The notes below the pieces were generated by a model. That model ran no database searches, was not told the origin of the DNA, and was given only the letters and a program-made list of their open reading frames with translations. Shown here one piece after another: positions 8,567 through 15,953 of a stretch of DNA of 64,000 bases (the stretch's first letter is position 1; every line of letters begins with the position of its first letter). The position numbers and the translations under genes were made by a program. Origin of the DNA: Methylomonas rosea (GTDB lineage Bacteria; Pseudomonadota; Gammaproteobacteria; Methylococcales; Methylomonadaceae); assembly GCF_024505055.1 (NCBI RefSeq), contig NZ_JANIBL010000011.1, positions 24,452-88,451 of the forward strand. The letters run 5' to 3'.

Positions 8567-9684
8567 CGAGTATGTGGTGGCGCATCCAGGCTTTATTGAT
8601 TAAGGAATTCCTCAGCCTGCTCAAGGATAAAAAAAGCCGTTTCGTGTTGATCGTGCCGCCGCTGGTGCAATTGTTTGTGTTGAGTTACGCCGCCACCTAC
8701 GATCTGAATCAACTGCCGATTGCGATTTACAACGAAGACCGCGGCAGCGCCGCCCGCGATCTGATCGCCCGCTTCAACGGCCCGCCGGCGTTTCGGGAAG
8801 TGCTGCGCATCGAGCGTCAGGCGCAAATCGCCGAGGCTCTGGACGGCAAACAGGTATTAATGGTGTTGCATATCGGCCAGCAATTCAGCCGCGATTTGCT
8901 TAGCAGCCGGCAACCGGCGGCGGTGCAGATTTTGCTCGACGGCCGAGACTCCAATACCGCCCAGATTGCCTTGGGCTATGCCCGAACCGTGGTCAGCCAG
9001 TTCAATAGCGATTGGGCGCACCAGCACAACCAACCAGGGTCGCCGGCAGAATTACGTGTTAGAGCCTGGTTCAATCCCAATCTGGAAAGCCGTTGGTTTA
9101 TCGTGCCCGGCATCGTCGGCTTGCTGACGCTGGTGGTGACGATGACGGTGGCTGCGTTGTCGGTGGCCCGCGAACGGGAGCAGGGCACTTTCGATCAACT
9201 GCTGGTTACGCCGTTAACGCCAGCGGAAATTCTGATCGGCAAAGCCATTCCCGGCCTGATCATCGGCGTAGTAGAAGCATCGTTCAGTATCTTCATGGTG
9301 GTGGTCTGGTTTCAGGTGCCCTTGTTGGGCAGCTTGGCGGCGTTGTATATCGGCATAGTGTTGTATGTGTTTTCGGTGATCGGCGCCGGCTTGATGATTT
9401 CCTCGCTATCGGTAACGCAACAGCAAGGGTTGTTGGGCGGTTTTTTAGTCATCGTGCCGGGCGTGATTCTCTCCGGTTACGCGACGCCCATCGAGAACAT
9501 GCCGGAGCTGGTGCAGCATCTGACGCTGGTCAACCCGCTCCGCTATTTTCTGATCATCATCCGCGGTGTGTTTCTGGAAGGCTTGGGAGTTGCCGATTTA
9601 GTCGATCAATACTGGCCCCTGGCGCTGATCGGTTTATTCTGTTTGAGTTGCGCCGGCTTGCTATTTCGCAAGCGTATGTACTGA
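8563..9684 (+). CDS. ABC-2 type exporter permease (YbhR-like)
   Basis: A 373-residue partner of the preceding permease with the same topology: an N-terminal helix (about 25-43), a periplasmic domain, and five or so C-terminal helices. It carries the matching coupling sequence ARERERQGTFDQL in slightly different form (AREREQGTFDQLLVTPL). I set the start at 8563, where ATGA overlaps the stop of the upstream gene; the frame stays open back to 7897, but that part is the shadow of the first permease. It closes the exporter operon. No convincing terminator follows before the nif promoter region. Confidence 0.9.
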   Translation: MTSMWWRIQALLIKEFLSLLKDKKSRFVLIVPPLVQLFVLSYAATYDLNQLPIAIYNEDRGSAARDLIARFNGPPAFREVLRIERQAQIAEALDGKQVLMVLHIGQQFSRDLLSSRQPAAVQILLDGRDSNTAQIALGYARTVVSQFNSDWAHQHNQPGSPAELRVRAWFNPNLESRWFIVPGIVGLLTLVVTMTVAALSVAREREQGTFDQLLVTPLTPAEILIGKAIPGLIIGVVEASFSIFMVVVWFQVPLLGSLAALYIGIVLYVFSVIGAGLMISSLSVTQQQGLLGGFLVIVPGVILSGYATPIENMPELVQHLTLVNPLRYFLIIIRGVFLEGLGVADLVDQYWPLALIGLFCLSCAGLLFRKRMY

Positions 9685-9742
9685 ACGATGCCAGGCGTCT
9701 GAGTTGTCAGCGCAATTGCCTGGTTTTAGGTCTCTTGCGCTT

Positions 9743-9790
9743 TGTCCAAATCCTTACAATCGGCCGGCGGGGATTGTGTCGTTACAAACA
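9743..9790 (+). promoter_or_regulatory. Two NifA-type upstream activator sites
   Basis: Two exact matches to TGT-N10-ACA lie at 9743-9758 and 9775-9790. Their centres are 32 bases apart, about three helical turns, so both face the same side of the DNA. They lie 83-130 bases upstream of the sigma-54 element at 9873, the usual NifA distance. The next gene is nifB, a classical NifA target. Assignment rests on pattern and context. Confidence 0.75.
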
Positions 9791-9872
9791 TTAGGCGGTC
9801 TCATTTTGGGGTGCTTGGTGGTTTATATTAAAAAAGCATTTATATATCAATAATTTAAATTGATTTCATAAC

Positions 9873-9888
9873 TGGCATGGCCTGTGCT
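9873..9888 (+). promoter_or_regulatory. Sigma-54 (-24/-12) promoter of nifB
   Basis: The sequence TGGCATGGCCTGTGCT has GG at 9874-9875 and GC at 9886-9887 with exactly ten bases between, the spacing required by sigma-54 RNA polymerase. It lies 37 bases upstream of the nifB start and downstream of two NifA-type sites. The -12 half (TGTGC) is slightly off the TTGC consensus. Confidence 0.75.
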
Positions 9889-9924
9889 TTCTCACTGTAT
9901 AACCAATCAAGTGAGGTGAAGAAT

Positions 9925-11421
9925 ATGGAACTGCCAGTATTAAACGAAACTCCAGCAGCAAGCGCAGGCGGCTGCTCCTCCCATTCTTGCGGTACAAGTG
10001 ATGATCAACTCGGCCATTTGTCCGACGAGATTCGCTCCAAAGTAGAAAACCATCCTTGTTATTCGGAAGACGCTCATCATTATTTTGCCCGCATGCACGT
10101 AGCGGTGGCGCCGGCTTGTAATATTCAATGCCACTATTGCAACCGCAAATACGATTGCTCTAACGAGTCACGTCCCGGTGTGGTTTCCGAGTTGTTGACC
10201 CCCGATCAAGCGGTGAAAAAAACCATGGCGGTGGCGGCTAACATTCCGCAAATGACGGTACTTGGTATTGCCGGTCCTGGCGACCCATTAGCCAATCCGG
10301 AGCGTACCTTCGAAACCTTCCGCCGCCTGAGCGCAGAAGCACCGGACATCAAACTGTGCGTTTCCACCAACGGTCTGGCCTTGCCGGAATCGGTCGAGGA
10401 ATTGTCCAAACACAATATCGACCACGTCACGATCACGATTAACTGCGTCGACCCTGAAATTGGTGCGCAAATCTATCCTTGGATTTTCTGGGAAAACAAG
10501 CGCATCAAGGGTGTGAAAGGCGCGAAGATTTTGATCGAGCAGCAACAAAAAGGCCTGGAAATGCTCGCTGCCAAAGGCATTTTGGTCAAAGTCAACTCGG
10601 TGATGATCCCTGGCGTCAATGACAAGCACTTGGCCGAAGTCAGCAAAATCGTTAAAGCCAAAGGCGCTTTCCTGCATAACGTGATGCCTTTAATCGCGGA
10701 AGCTGAACATGGCACATTCTACGGTGTGATGGGGCAACGTGGTCCGACTCAAGATGAATTGATGGAACTGCAAGATTCCTGCTCCGGCGACATGAACATG
10801 ATGCGTCACTGCCGGCAATGCCGCGCTGATGCGGTCGGTCTGCTGGGCGAAGACCGTGGCGACGAGTTCACCATGGACAAAATCGAGAGCATGGAAATCG
10901 ACTACCAATCGGCCATGGAAAAACGCAAAGTCATTCACGAAGCGATTGCCGAGGAAATGCATAGCAAGCGCGCCGCGAAGGTGGAAAAAGCCGCCAGCCA
11001 TGCCGACGAACCCAAACTGAACACCCGTCCGGTGTTGATGGCTATCGCCACCAGCGGTCAAGGCGTCATCAATATGCACTTCGGGCATGCCAAGGAATTC
11101 CTGATCTACGAAGCATCCCCGAACGGCGTGCGCTTCATGAGTCATCGCAAGACCGATTTGTATTGCGGCGGCGACGATACCTGCGGCGACGGCGAGAGCG
11201 TATTGCAACAAACCATTCGTTCCCTGGCCGGCTGTGAAGCAGTGTTGTGCTCCAAAATCGGCTACGAACCTTGGGACTTACTGGAAAAAGCCGGCATCGT
11301 GCCCAACGGCGAGCATGCGATGGAACCTATCGAAGAAGCCGTGATGGCGGTTTACAAGGAAATGGCTGCCGCCGGCAAGCTGGATGAAGCGGCACCACAA
11401 GAAGAACGGGCGACTGCCTGA
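9925..11421 (+). CDS. nifB: NifB, FeMo-cofactor biosynthesis radical SAM protein
   Basis: A 498-residue enzyme that fuses Fe-S clusters and adds the central carbide to give NifB-co, the precursor of the nitrogenase FeMo cofactor. The radical SAM motif is CNIQCHYC (CX3CX2C), near residue 55, preceded by a Cys/His-rich N-terminus (GGCSSHSCG). The last 130 residues or so form a NifX/NafY-like domain beginning near RPVLMAIATSG, the common fused form. I place the start at 9925, preceded by AGGTGA at 9914-9919; the frame runs back to 9877, but that would cover the sigma-54 promoter. Two NifA-type sites and a -24/-12 element precede it. Confidence 0.95.
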   Translation: MELPVLNETPAASAGGCSSHSCGTSDDQLGHLSDEIRSKVENHPCYSEDAHHYFARMHVAVAPACNIQCHYCNRKYDCSNESRPGVVSELLTPDQAVKKTMAVAANIPQMTVLGIAGPGDPLANPERTFETFRRLSAEAPDIKLCVSTNGLALPESVEELSKHNIDHVTITINCVDPEIGAQIYPWIFWENKRIKGVKGAKILIEQQQKGLEMLAAKGILVKVNSVMIPGVNDKHLAEVSKIVKAKGAFLHNVMPLIAEAEHGTFYGVMGQRGPTQDELMELQDSCSGDMNMMRHCRQCRADAVGLLGEDRGDEFTMDKIESMEIDYQSAMEKRKVIHEAIAEEMHSKRAAKVEKAASHADEPKLNTRPVLMAIATSGQGVINMHFGHAKEFLIYEASPNGVRFMSHRKTDLYCGGDDTCGDGESVLQQTIRSLAGCEAVLCSKIGYEPWDLLEKAGIVPNGEHAMEPIEEAVMAVYKEMAAAGKLDEAAPQEERATA

Positions 11422-11443
11422 TCCGACGTCTTGTTTCCTGTGT

Positions 11444-11530
11444 GAGAGGGTTGGGTGAGGCGAATCAAAATAAAGGCTTCTGCTTTTCTAATTTTCCGCT
11501 CCCAGCCCTCTCCATCAGGAGAGGGAGATT
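11444..11530. repeat. REP-like palindromic repeat, copy 1
   Basis: This intergenic stretch contains the run GAGAGGGTTGGGTGAGG (11444-11460) followed by GAATCAAAA, and a hairpin CCCTCTCC-atca-GGAGAGGG (11506-11525). The same hairpin and G-rich run recur near 18869 and 51280. It lies between nifB and the ferredoxin gene and may also slow or end transcription. Confidence 0.6.
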
Positions 11531-11624
11531 GTCCCATTGGCTTGGGACAGACGATGTTACGAATCGGTTTTGCCATGTGGGCATTTCCGCCAAACGCTAA
11601 ATCATAGAATACAAAGGTAACGTC

Positions 11625-11909
11625 ATGGCCTTACAAATTATCGAATCCTGCGTCAACTGTTATGCCTGCGAGCCGTTGTGCCCCAGCAAGGCGATCTATA
11701 TGTCCGAAAAAACCGGGCATTTCAGGATCAACCCAAAAAAATGCACCGAATGCGAAGGCGATTTTAAAGATACTCAATGCGCCAGCATTTGTCCTATCGA
11801 AGGTGCCATTCTCGACGCGCTAGGCGTCCCCATTAACCCGCCCGGCTCATTGACCGGTATTCCGCCGGAAAGAATGGCAGAGGCGATGGCGGAACTACAA
11901 GCACATTGA
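11625..11909 (+). CDS. fdxN: FdxN-type 2[4Fe-4S] ferredoxin
   Basis: A 94-residue ferredoxin with two cluster-binding motifs: CVNCYACEPLCP near the N-terminus and CTEC-x8-CASICP around residues 45-60. The longer loop in the second motif is typical of nif-associated FdxN/Alvin-type ferredoxins. These supply low-potential electrons to NifB or nitrogenase. The ATG has an AAGGT ribosome binding site. A 203-base gap with a REP-like repeat separates it from nifB; the next gene begins 5 bases after its stop. Confidence 0.9.
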   Translation: MALQIIESCVNCYACEPLCPSKAIYMSEKTGHFRINPKKCTECEGDFKDTQCASICPIEGAILDALGVPINPPGSLTGIPPERMAEAMAELQAH

Positions 11910-11914
11910 CGGCC

Positions 11915-12340
11915 ATGGCCACCGTGCATTTCTATGAAAAGCCGGGCTGCTTGAACAATACCCGGCAGAAGCAGTTGCTGAGTGCCGCCGGCCATTTGCT
12001 GGTGGTGTACGATCTGCTGCAACAGCCGTGGGGCAGGGAACCGGGCAAGTTGCGTTCGTTTTTCGGCGACATGCCGGTCGCGGATTGGTTTAACCGTAGC
12101 GCGCCGGCTGTCAAACAAGGGTTGGTCGATCCAAACACTGTCAGCGAAGACGAAGCTATAGCGCTGATGGTGGCGCAGCCGTTGTTAATACGTCGGCCTT
12201 TGATGGAGGTCAACGAACAGCGTGTCTGCGGGTTCGACCAACAACAGGTCGATGCCTGGTTGGGTTTGGCGACAGCCGTATCGCACAAAAATTTGGAAAC
12301 CTGCCCCAAGCAGTCGCACGCCGAGGCTTGCAAGCCATGA
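11915..12340 (+). CDS. ArsC-like nitrogenase-associated protein
   Basis: A 141-residue protein of the thioredoxin-fold ArsC family, in the branch named nitrogenase-associated protein (NifO-like). The N-terminus MATVHFYEKPGCLNNTRQ has the single Cys of the family in place of a CxxC; the middle block PLLIRRPLMEV is the typical ArsC strand-helix. A role in molybdenum or redox handling for nitrogenase has been suggested, but the reaction is not established. A TTG at 11906 overlapping the ferredoxin stop is an alternative start; I prefer ATG 11915 because the family starts this way. Its stop overlaps the next start (ATGA). Confidence 0.82.
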   Translation: MATVHFYEKPGCLNNTRQKQLLSAAGHLLVVYDLLQQPWGREPGKLRSFFGDMPVADWFNRSAPAVKQGLVDPNTVSEDEAIALMVAQPLLIRRPLMEVNEQRVCGFDQQQVDAWLGLATAVSHKNLETCPKQSHAEACKP

Positions 12341-13614
12341 ACAGCGTCCAATTGGAGAGCGAAGACGGCGTACCGCTGGCGGTAGCCTTATCCGAACGCG
12401 TGCATTGGGTCGGCGCGCTGGATCCGAACCTGCGTACTTTCGACATTATCCTGAAGACCGCCAACGGTACCAGTTACAACGCTTATGTGATTCGCGGTAG
12501 CGAGGGCGTGGCGGTGATCGACACCGTCAAGGAAGGCTTTGCCAACGATTTTTTTGCTCGCTTGGAAAGCGTCGCCGATTATTCGGAAATCAAGGTCATC
12601 GTCCTCAATCACTTGGAACCCGATCATACCGGCGCCTTGCCGGAGTTGATGAAACGGGCCCCGCAAGCGCAATTGTTCATTTCCCAAAAAGCCCAGTCCA
12701 TGCTCAAAGGCCTGTTGAAACAGGACGAGCTGAGCTATACCCCCGTGGTGACCGGCGACAAAGTGTCCTTGGGCGACCGCAGCCTGGAGTTTTTACACAC
12801 CCCTTATTTGCATTGGCCCGACACGCAATGCACCTATGCGCCGGAAGAGGCGATGCTGTTTTCCGGCGACGTGTTTGGTTGCCACTTTTGCGATAACCGC
12901 TTGTACAACGACAAGGTCGGCGATTTTCGGTTTTCCTTTGAGTACTACTACGCCCACATCATGCGGCCTTTCAAGGAATACGTGGTCAGGGCCTTGGAAC
13001 TGATAGAACCTTTGCCGCTGAAATTGATTGCGCCCACGCACGGCCCAATATTGCGCGACCGCCCGCAGCATTACATCCAGCGCTACCGTCAGCTATCCAG
13101 CCCAGCGCTGCATAACGAACTGAAACCCAATCAAAAAACCCTGCTGATTTTTTACATCAGTTCCTACGGCAATACCCGGCGGATGGCGGAAGCCATTTAT
13201 CAAGGCGCGATGCAAATCGAGGACGTGCGGGTATCGCTTTATGACCTGGAAGGCGGCGAGGTGGCGCCGTTCGTGGATTTGATCGAGGAAGCCGACGGCT
13301 TGGTGTTGGGCACGCCGACCATCAACGGCGATGCGGTCAAGCCGATTTGGGATCTGCTGTCCTCACTGGCCGTGGTCAATCTTAAAAACAAACTCGGCGG
13401 TGTGTTCGGTTCTTACGGCTGGACCGGCGAGGGCGTGCGCCTGGTGGAGGACCGCTTACGCGGCTTGAAGCTGCGGGTGCCGATTCAAGGTTTGCGCGTC
13501 AAGTTGATTCCGACCGAGGACGAAATACATGAGTGTAAAGCCTTTGGCTTGGAACTGGCTCAGGAATTGACCGGGGCCAGAGAGTCGAGAGTGATTAATT
13601 TTGCGGACCTGTAA
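12337..13614 (+). CDS. Flavodiiron protein (A-type flavoprotein)
   Basis: A 425-residue cytoplasmic enzyme that reduces O2 to water (or NO to N2O) at a non-haem diiron site. The N-terminal metallo-beta-lactamase-like domain keeps the diiron ligands: HLEPDH, a His in YLHWPDT, Asp in FSGDVF and His in APTHGP. The C-terminal flavodoxin domain begins near residue 268 with the FMN phosphate loop SSYGNTRRM. Its start overlaps the stop of the ArsC-like gene (ATGA at 12337). The place inside a nif operon suggests O2 scavenging to protect nitrogenase, which is an inference. The electron donor is probably one of the nearby ferredoxins or a rubredoxin elsewhere. Confidence 0.92.
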   Translation: MNSVQLESEDGVPLAVALSERVHWVGALDPNLRTFDIILKTANGTSYNAYVIRGSEGVAVIDTVKEGFANDFFARLESVADYSEIKVIVLNHLEPDHTGALPELMKRAPQAQLFISQKAQSMLKGLLKQDELSYTPVVTGDKVSLGDRSLEFLHTPYLHWPDTQCTYAPEEAMLFSGDVFGCHFCDNRLYNDKVGDFRFSFEYYYAHIMRPFKEYVVRALELIEPLPLKLIAPTHGPILRDRPQHYIQRYRQLSSPALHNELKPNQKTLLIFYISSYGNTRRMAEAIYQGAMQIEDVRVSLYDLEGGEVAPFVDLIEEADGLVLGTPTINGDAVKPIWDLLSSLAVVNLKNKLGGVFGSYGWTGEGVRLVEDRLRGLKLRVPIQGLRVKLIPTEDEIHECKAFGLELAQELTGARESRVINFADL

Positions 13615-13640
13615 ACCGGATAAACAGACGCCTGCTATTG

Positions 13641-13664
13641 AGCCTACAGCGGTATTCGTAGGCT
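13641..13664 (+). terminator. Hairpin after the flavodiiron gene
   Basis: AGCCTAC (13641-13647) and GTAGGCT (13658-13664) form a perfect 7-bp stem with a 10-base loop, 26 bases after the stop codon. No T-run follows, so it could be an attenuating or mRNA-stabilising hairpin and not a true terminator. Confidence 0.4.
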
Positions 13665-13790
13665 AAACCGATCCAAGGACGCATCGGTGACCTCATCGGC
13701 CGTAAGGCCGGTGAAAATCAGGAATCGTTTCGGTTCCAAACCGGGAGTCCTCAGATTAGAGGCTGCCGAGATTACTTTTAATACCTTATG
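13665..13790 (+). ncRNA. Candidate structured leader RNA upstream of the ferredoxin pair
   Basis: Consecutive hairpins can be drawn in this untranslated stretch: CATCGGCC-GTAA-GGCCGGTG (13694-13713, with a GNRA-like tetraloop), GGAATCG-ttt-CGGTTCC (13721-13737, one G-T pair) and CCTC-agatta-GAGG (13749-13762). The segment CGGTT at 13731-13735 can instead pair with AACCG at 13739-13743, so two mutually exclusive folds exist. The block GGTGAAAATC resembles part of the cobalamin riboswitch core, but the rest of that consensus is not evident. Class and ligand are unknown. Confidence 0.4.
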
Positions 13791-13801
13791 GAGTTTTTAC
13801 A

Positions 13802-14089
13802 ATGGCCAAAGCGACCATTACATTTGAAGATATAAACGTGACTGTTACCGTCCCCGCCGGCACCCGGGTTATTGAGGTGTCCGAGAAAGTAGGTTCCGGC
13901 ATTACGTACGGTTGCCGGGAAGGCGATTGCGGAACCTGCATTATGAAAGTGACTGCTGGGTGGAATAACCTGACCGAGCCGTCCGTACTGGAAGACAAAA
14001 TTTTGCGGGAAAACATGGCTGGCAAACACAACCGTCTAGCTTGCCAAGCGCAAGTCTTGGGCGGCGAAATTTCCCTTAAACCAGTTTAA
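13802..14089 (+). CDS. 2Fe-2S ferredoxin (plant/bacterial type)
   Basis: A 95-residue ferredoxin. The cluster ligands are in CREGDCGTC (C-x4-C-x2-C, about residues 39-47) with the fourth Cys in RLACQAQV (about residue 81). The start is preceded by GGAG. It is followed 20 bases later by a second 2Fe-2S protein, and both sit between the flavodiiron gene and nifQ. It probably carries electrons within the nitrogen-fixation machinery, possibly to the flavodiiron protein; the partner cannot be told from sequence. A 187-base structured gap precedes it, so separate control from the upstream genes is possible. Confidence 0.88.
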   Translation: MAKATITFEDINVTVTVPAGTRVIEVSEKVGSGITYGCREGDCGTCIMKVTAGWNNLTEPSVLEDKILRENMAGKHNRLACQAQVLGGEISLKPV

Positions 14090-14109
14090 GAACGCAAAAG
14101 GAGTAACAC

Positions 14110-14460
14110 ATGGCATTAGTAACATTTACCAGTCCCGAATATAGGGACAAAACCGTCTACGCCGTTGCTGGCAGTCACACCCAGACTATTTTGAAGCTGG
14201 CTTTGGAAAACAAGATCCCCATTAATTTCGAATGCGAAGATGGCGAATGCGGCACTTGCGTGGTCCGCGTCACCAGCATCGACAAAAAAATGGAGCGCAT
14301 GGGTGGCACGATGACCGAGAAGGAAAAATCCCTGCTAAAACAAATCGGTAAAGTCACTACCGAACAGTTGGAGCAAATGATTGTTGACGACCTGCCGCCC
14401 GAATGGCGTCTGGCATGTCAGATGATCGTTAGGGATGAAGATATTCGCGTCGAATATTAA
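14110..14460 (+). CDS. FeSII (Shethna protein II)-like 2Fe-2S protein
   Basis: A 116-residue 2Fe-2S protein with ligands in CEDGECGTC and RLACQ. Beyond the motifs it resembles Azotobacter FeSII as I remember it: it begins with a short strand ending in TSP, has an inserted helical, charged segment (TMTEKEKSLLKQIGKV) between the Cys clusters, and ends IVRDEDIRVEY. FeSII binds both nitrogenase components under oxygen stress and locks them in an inactive, protected complex. That role is known for Azotobacter and inferred here. A strong AGGAG site precedes the ATG. nifQ follows after 37 bases. Confidence 0.8.
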   Translation: MALVTFTSPEYRDKTVYAVAGSHTQTILKLALENKIPINFECEDGECGTCVVRVTSIDKKMERMGGTMTEKEKSLLKQIGKVTTEQLEQMIVDDLPPEWRLACQMIVRDEDIRVEY

Positions 14461-14497
14461 TTTCTGCGTCATCGTTAAAAAGGCCGGAGAATCGAGT

Positions 14498-15103
14498 ATG
14501 AGTTGCACACTTTCCATAGAACCGAATGATAGGGCAAAGCCCTCGGTAGTTAAGTCGCGGCAACACATTTTTCAAGATCTGATGGCTCGTGCCGACCAGT
14601 CGCCCAACAGCGTCTGGTTGGCGCAAATCATCGCCAGTTGGAGCGTCGGCGATGGTGTGCTTCCCGATAGCCTGGGCTTAAGCCCGGCACAATTTCAACA
14701 AATGATCGACCGAAATTTCCCCGGTTATCAGCTGGCCACGCAAGCCAGTTCCGGTAGCTGTCTGGATTTCAGTCGCATGTTGGAAAAACAGGATTTGGAA
14801 ATCCTGCTCGCGCAATTCGCTGCCAATCCCGGTACGGAGACCGAATGGCTGATCGCCATGATCGTGGCGGCCTGTCTGGGCAGCGATCATCTTTGGCAGG
14901 ATTTAGGGCTGTGGTCACGGACCGATTTGTCGGCCATGCTGGGCTACAACTTTCCGGAATTATTGGTGCGCAATAGCAAAGATATGAAATGGAAAAAGTT
15001 TTTGTACAAACAGCTATGTGAAGCGGAAGGTTTGTACGTCTGCCGAGCGCCATCCTGCGAGGTTTGTAAAGATTATCCGCAGTGCTTTGGGCCTGAGGAT
15101 TGA
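14498..15103 (+). CDS. nifQ: NifQ, molybdenum donor for FeMo-cofactor
   Basis: A 201-residue protein that delivers molybdenum, as a Mo-Fe-S cluster, to the NifEN/NifH cofactor assembly site. The diagnostic C-terminal ligand set C-x4-C-x2-C-x5-C is present (CRAPSCEVCKDYPQC). I start it at ATG 14498, preceded by GGAGA; the frame continues back to 14435 into the region of the previous stop, which is less likely. It is the last gene of the nif block. A short repeat follows directly after the stop. Confidence 0.93.
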   Translation: MSCTLSIEPNDRAKPSVVKSRQHIFQDLMARADQSPNSVWLAQIIASWSVGDGVLPDSLGLSPAQFQQMIDRNFPGYQLATQASSGSCLDFSRMLEKQDLEILLAQFAANPGTETEWLIAMIVAACLGSDHLWQDLGLWSRTDLSAMLGYNFPELLVRNSKDMKWKKFLYKQLCEAEGLYVCRAPSCEVCKDYPQCFGPED

Positions 15104-15107
15104 GCTT

Positions 15108-15129
15108 ATTATTCAGCGCGAAGCACAAC
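15108..15129. repeat. 22-bp exact repeat, copy 1
   Basis: A 22-base sequence containing TTCAGCGCGAAGCACAAC lies just after the nifQ stop. An identical copy lies at 18843-18864, after the CSLREA gene. In both places it directly follows a gene end and precedes REP-like palindromes, so it may be part of a larger mobile repeat. Confidence 0.6.
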
Positions 15130-15171
15130 GACTCGTTCCCAGAGTGGGGCAATGCCGTTCAGTTAAGAACT

Positions 15172-15230
15172 TGTAGGTGCGAATTTATTCGCACTACGGG
15201 CACCAAAGGTCGAATAAATTCGACCCTACA
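15172..15230. repeat. REPIN-like inverted pair of palindromes
   Basis: Two palindromes face each other: GTGCGAATTTATTCGCAC (15177-15194) and GGTCGAATAAATTCGACC (15208-15225). Including the outer TGTAGG / CCTACA ends, the left arm and the reverse complement of the right arm agree at about 20 of 23 positions. That is the layout of a REP doublet (REPIN), a non-autonomous element normally moved by a RAYT transposase encoded elsewhere. Confidence 0.65.
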
Positions 15231-15365
15231 TTCAGCGACTTGTCGGGTTTTGCGATTTGCTGAATAGTTACGTTTTCTTTTTGGGGGCATCCCCATCCGA
15301 GTTCGAGCGTAGAAGCTACTTTGACTTTGCTCGCTAAAATTCGGTTGAGCCAGCGGCTTATCCGA

Positions 15366-15953
15366 TCACATCAAACCCAAAATCCGATAAGCCCCTTTCG
15401 TGTTTAAAACCACGGTGACTGGTGCGCTGGATTTGTTCTCCCAATACCAGCCGTGCGAGCCTTCGAACGGCGCGCTTAACGAGCCGCTGGATTGGCTATC
15501 GGTCGTTTCCTTGTAGCTTTTGAAATAGCCGGTTTTATCGCCTTGCGGTTCGCCGTGAAAATCAAAATACAGTGCCGCGCCGTTGGTGGACCACGAATAT
15601 TCCAGCGCCGCGCCTTTGGCTAAATGAAATTTGTATTCCAGACCTTCGCCTGCCGGCACCACAATCTTTACCGTATCTTGCCACTGTAAATTCGAAGCCG
15701 CTTGCGCGGCGCTCACCGCCACCGGCTGCTCCGCGCAAGCAGCGGCTGCTCCTTGGGCGGCGGTTTTGTTTGCCGAGGATAAGCTGGTTAAACCGGTCAT
15801 TTCACCAAACCCGGTCGGATCTATGCCATATTCGGCGGGCAACACCGCTGTGACGAGTACAACGCCTGCCAATAGTGTCGCCGACAGGCTGGCGATGGTC
15901 AGCGATTTGAGCGATTGAACCGGCGGGTTGCTGTCTTGCATCGAGTTATCCAT
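15366..15953 (-). CDS. Small membrane-anchored partner of the HupE/UreJ-like protein
   Basis: A 195-residue protein with one N-terminal membrane helix (about residues 17-40, ending AVLPAEYGIDPTG) and a periplasmic beta-rich domain with several Trp and Tyr (YFDFHGE, GSHGWYWEN). The helix plus GIDPTG is typical of small proteins called transmembrane anchor proteins that accompany HupE/UreJ family genes. Its start overlaps the end of the hupE-like gene by 8 bases, so it is the second gene of a pair. The function is unknown; it may assist metal handling at the membrane. Codon use matches the neighbours. Confidence 0.7.
   Translation of the reverse strand: MDNSMQDSNPPVQSLKSLTIASLSATLLAGVVLVTAVLPAEYGIDPTGFGEMTGLTSLSSANKTAAQGAAAACAEQPVAVSAAQAASNLQWQDTVKIVVPAGEGLEYKFHLAKGAALEYSWSTNGAALYFDFHGEPQGDKTGYFKSYKETTDSQSSGSLSAPFEGSHGWYWENKSSAPVTVVLNTKGAYRILGLM

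Noticed and set aside
9093..9794. 233-codon plus-strand frame
   Set aside because: Out-of-frame shadow of the second permease; it also runs over the NifA-type sites.
13665..13790. Firm call of a cobalamin riboswitch
   Set aside because: Only a short GGTGAAAATC block matches; the conserved GCCACTG and B12-box parts are not recognisable, so I report only a structured leader.
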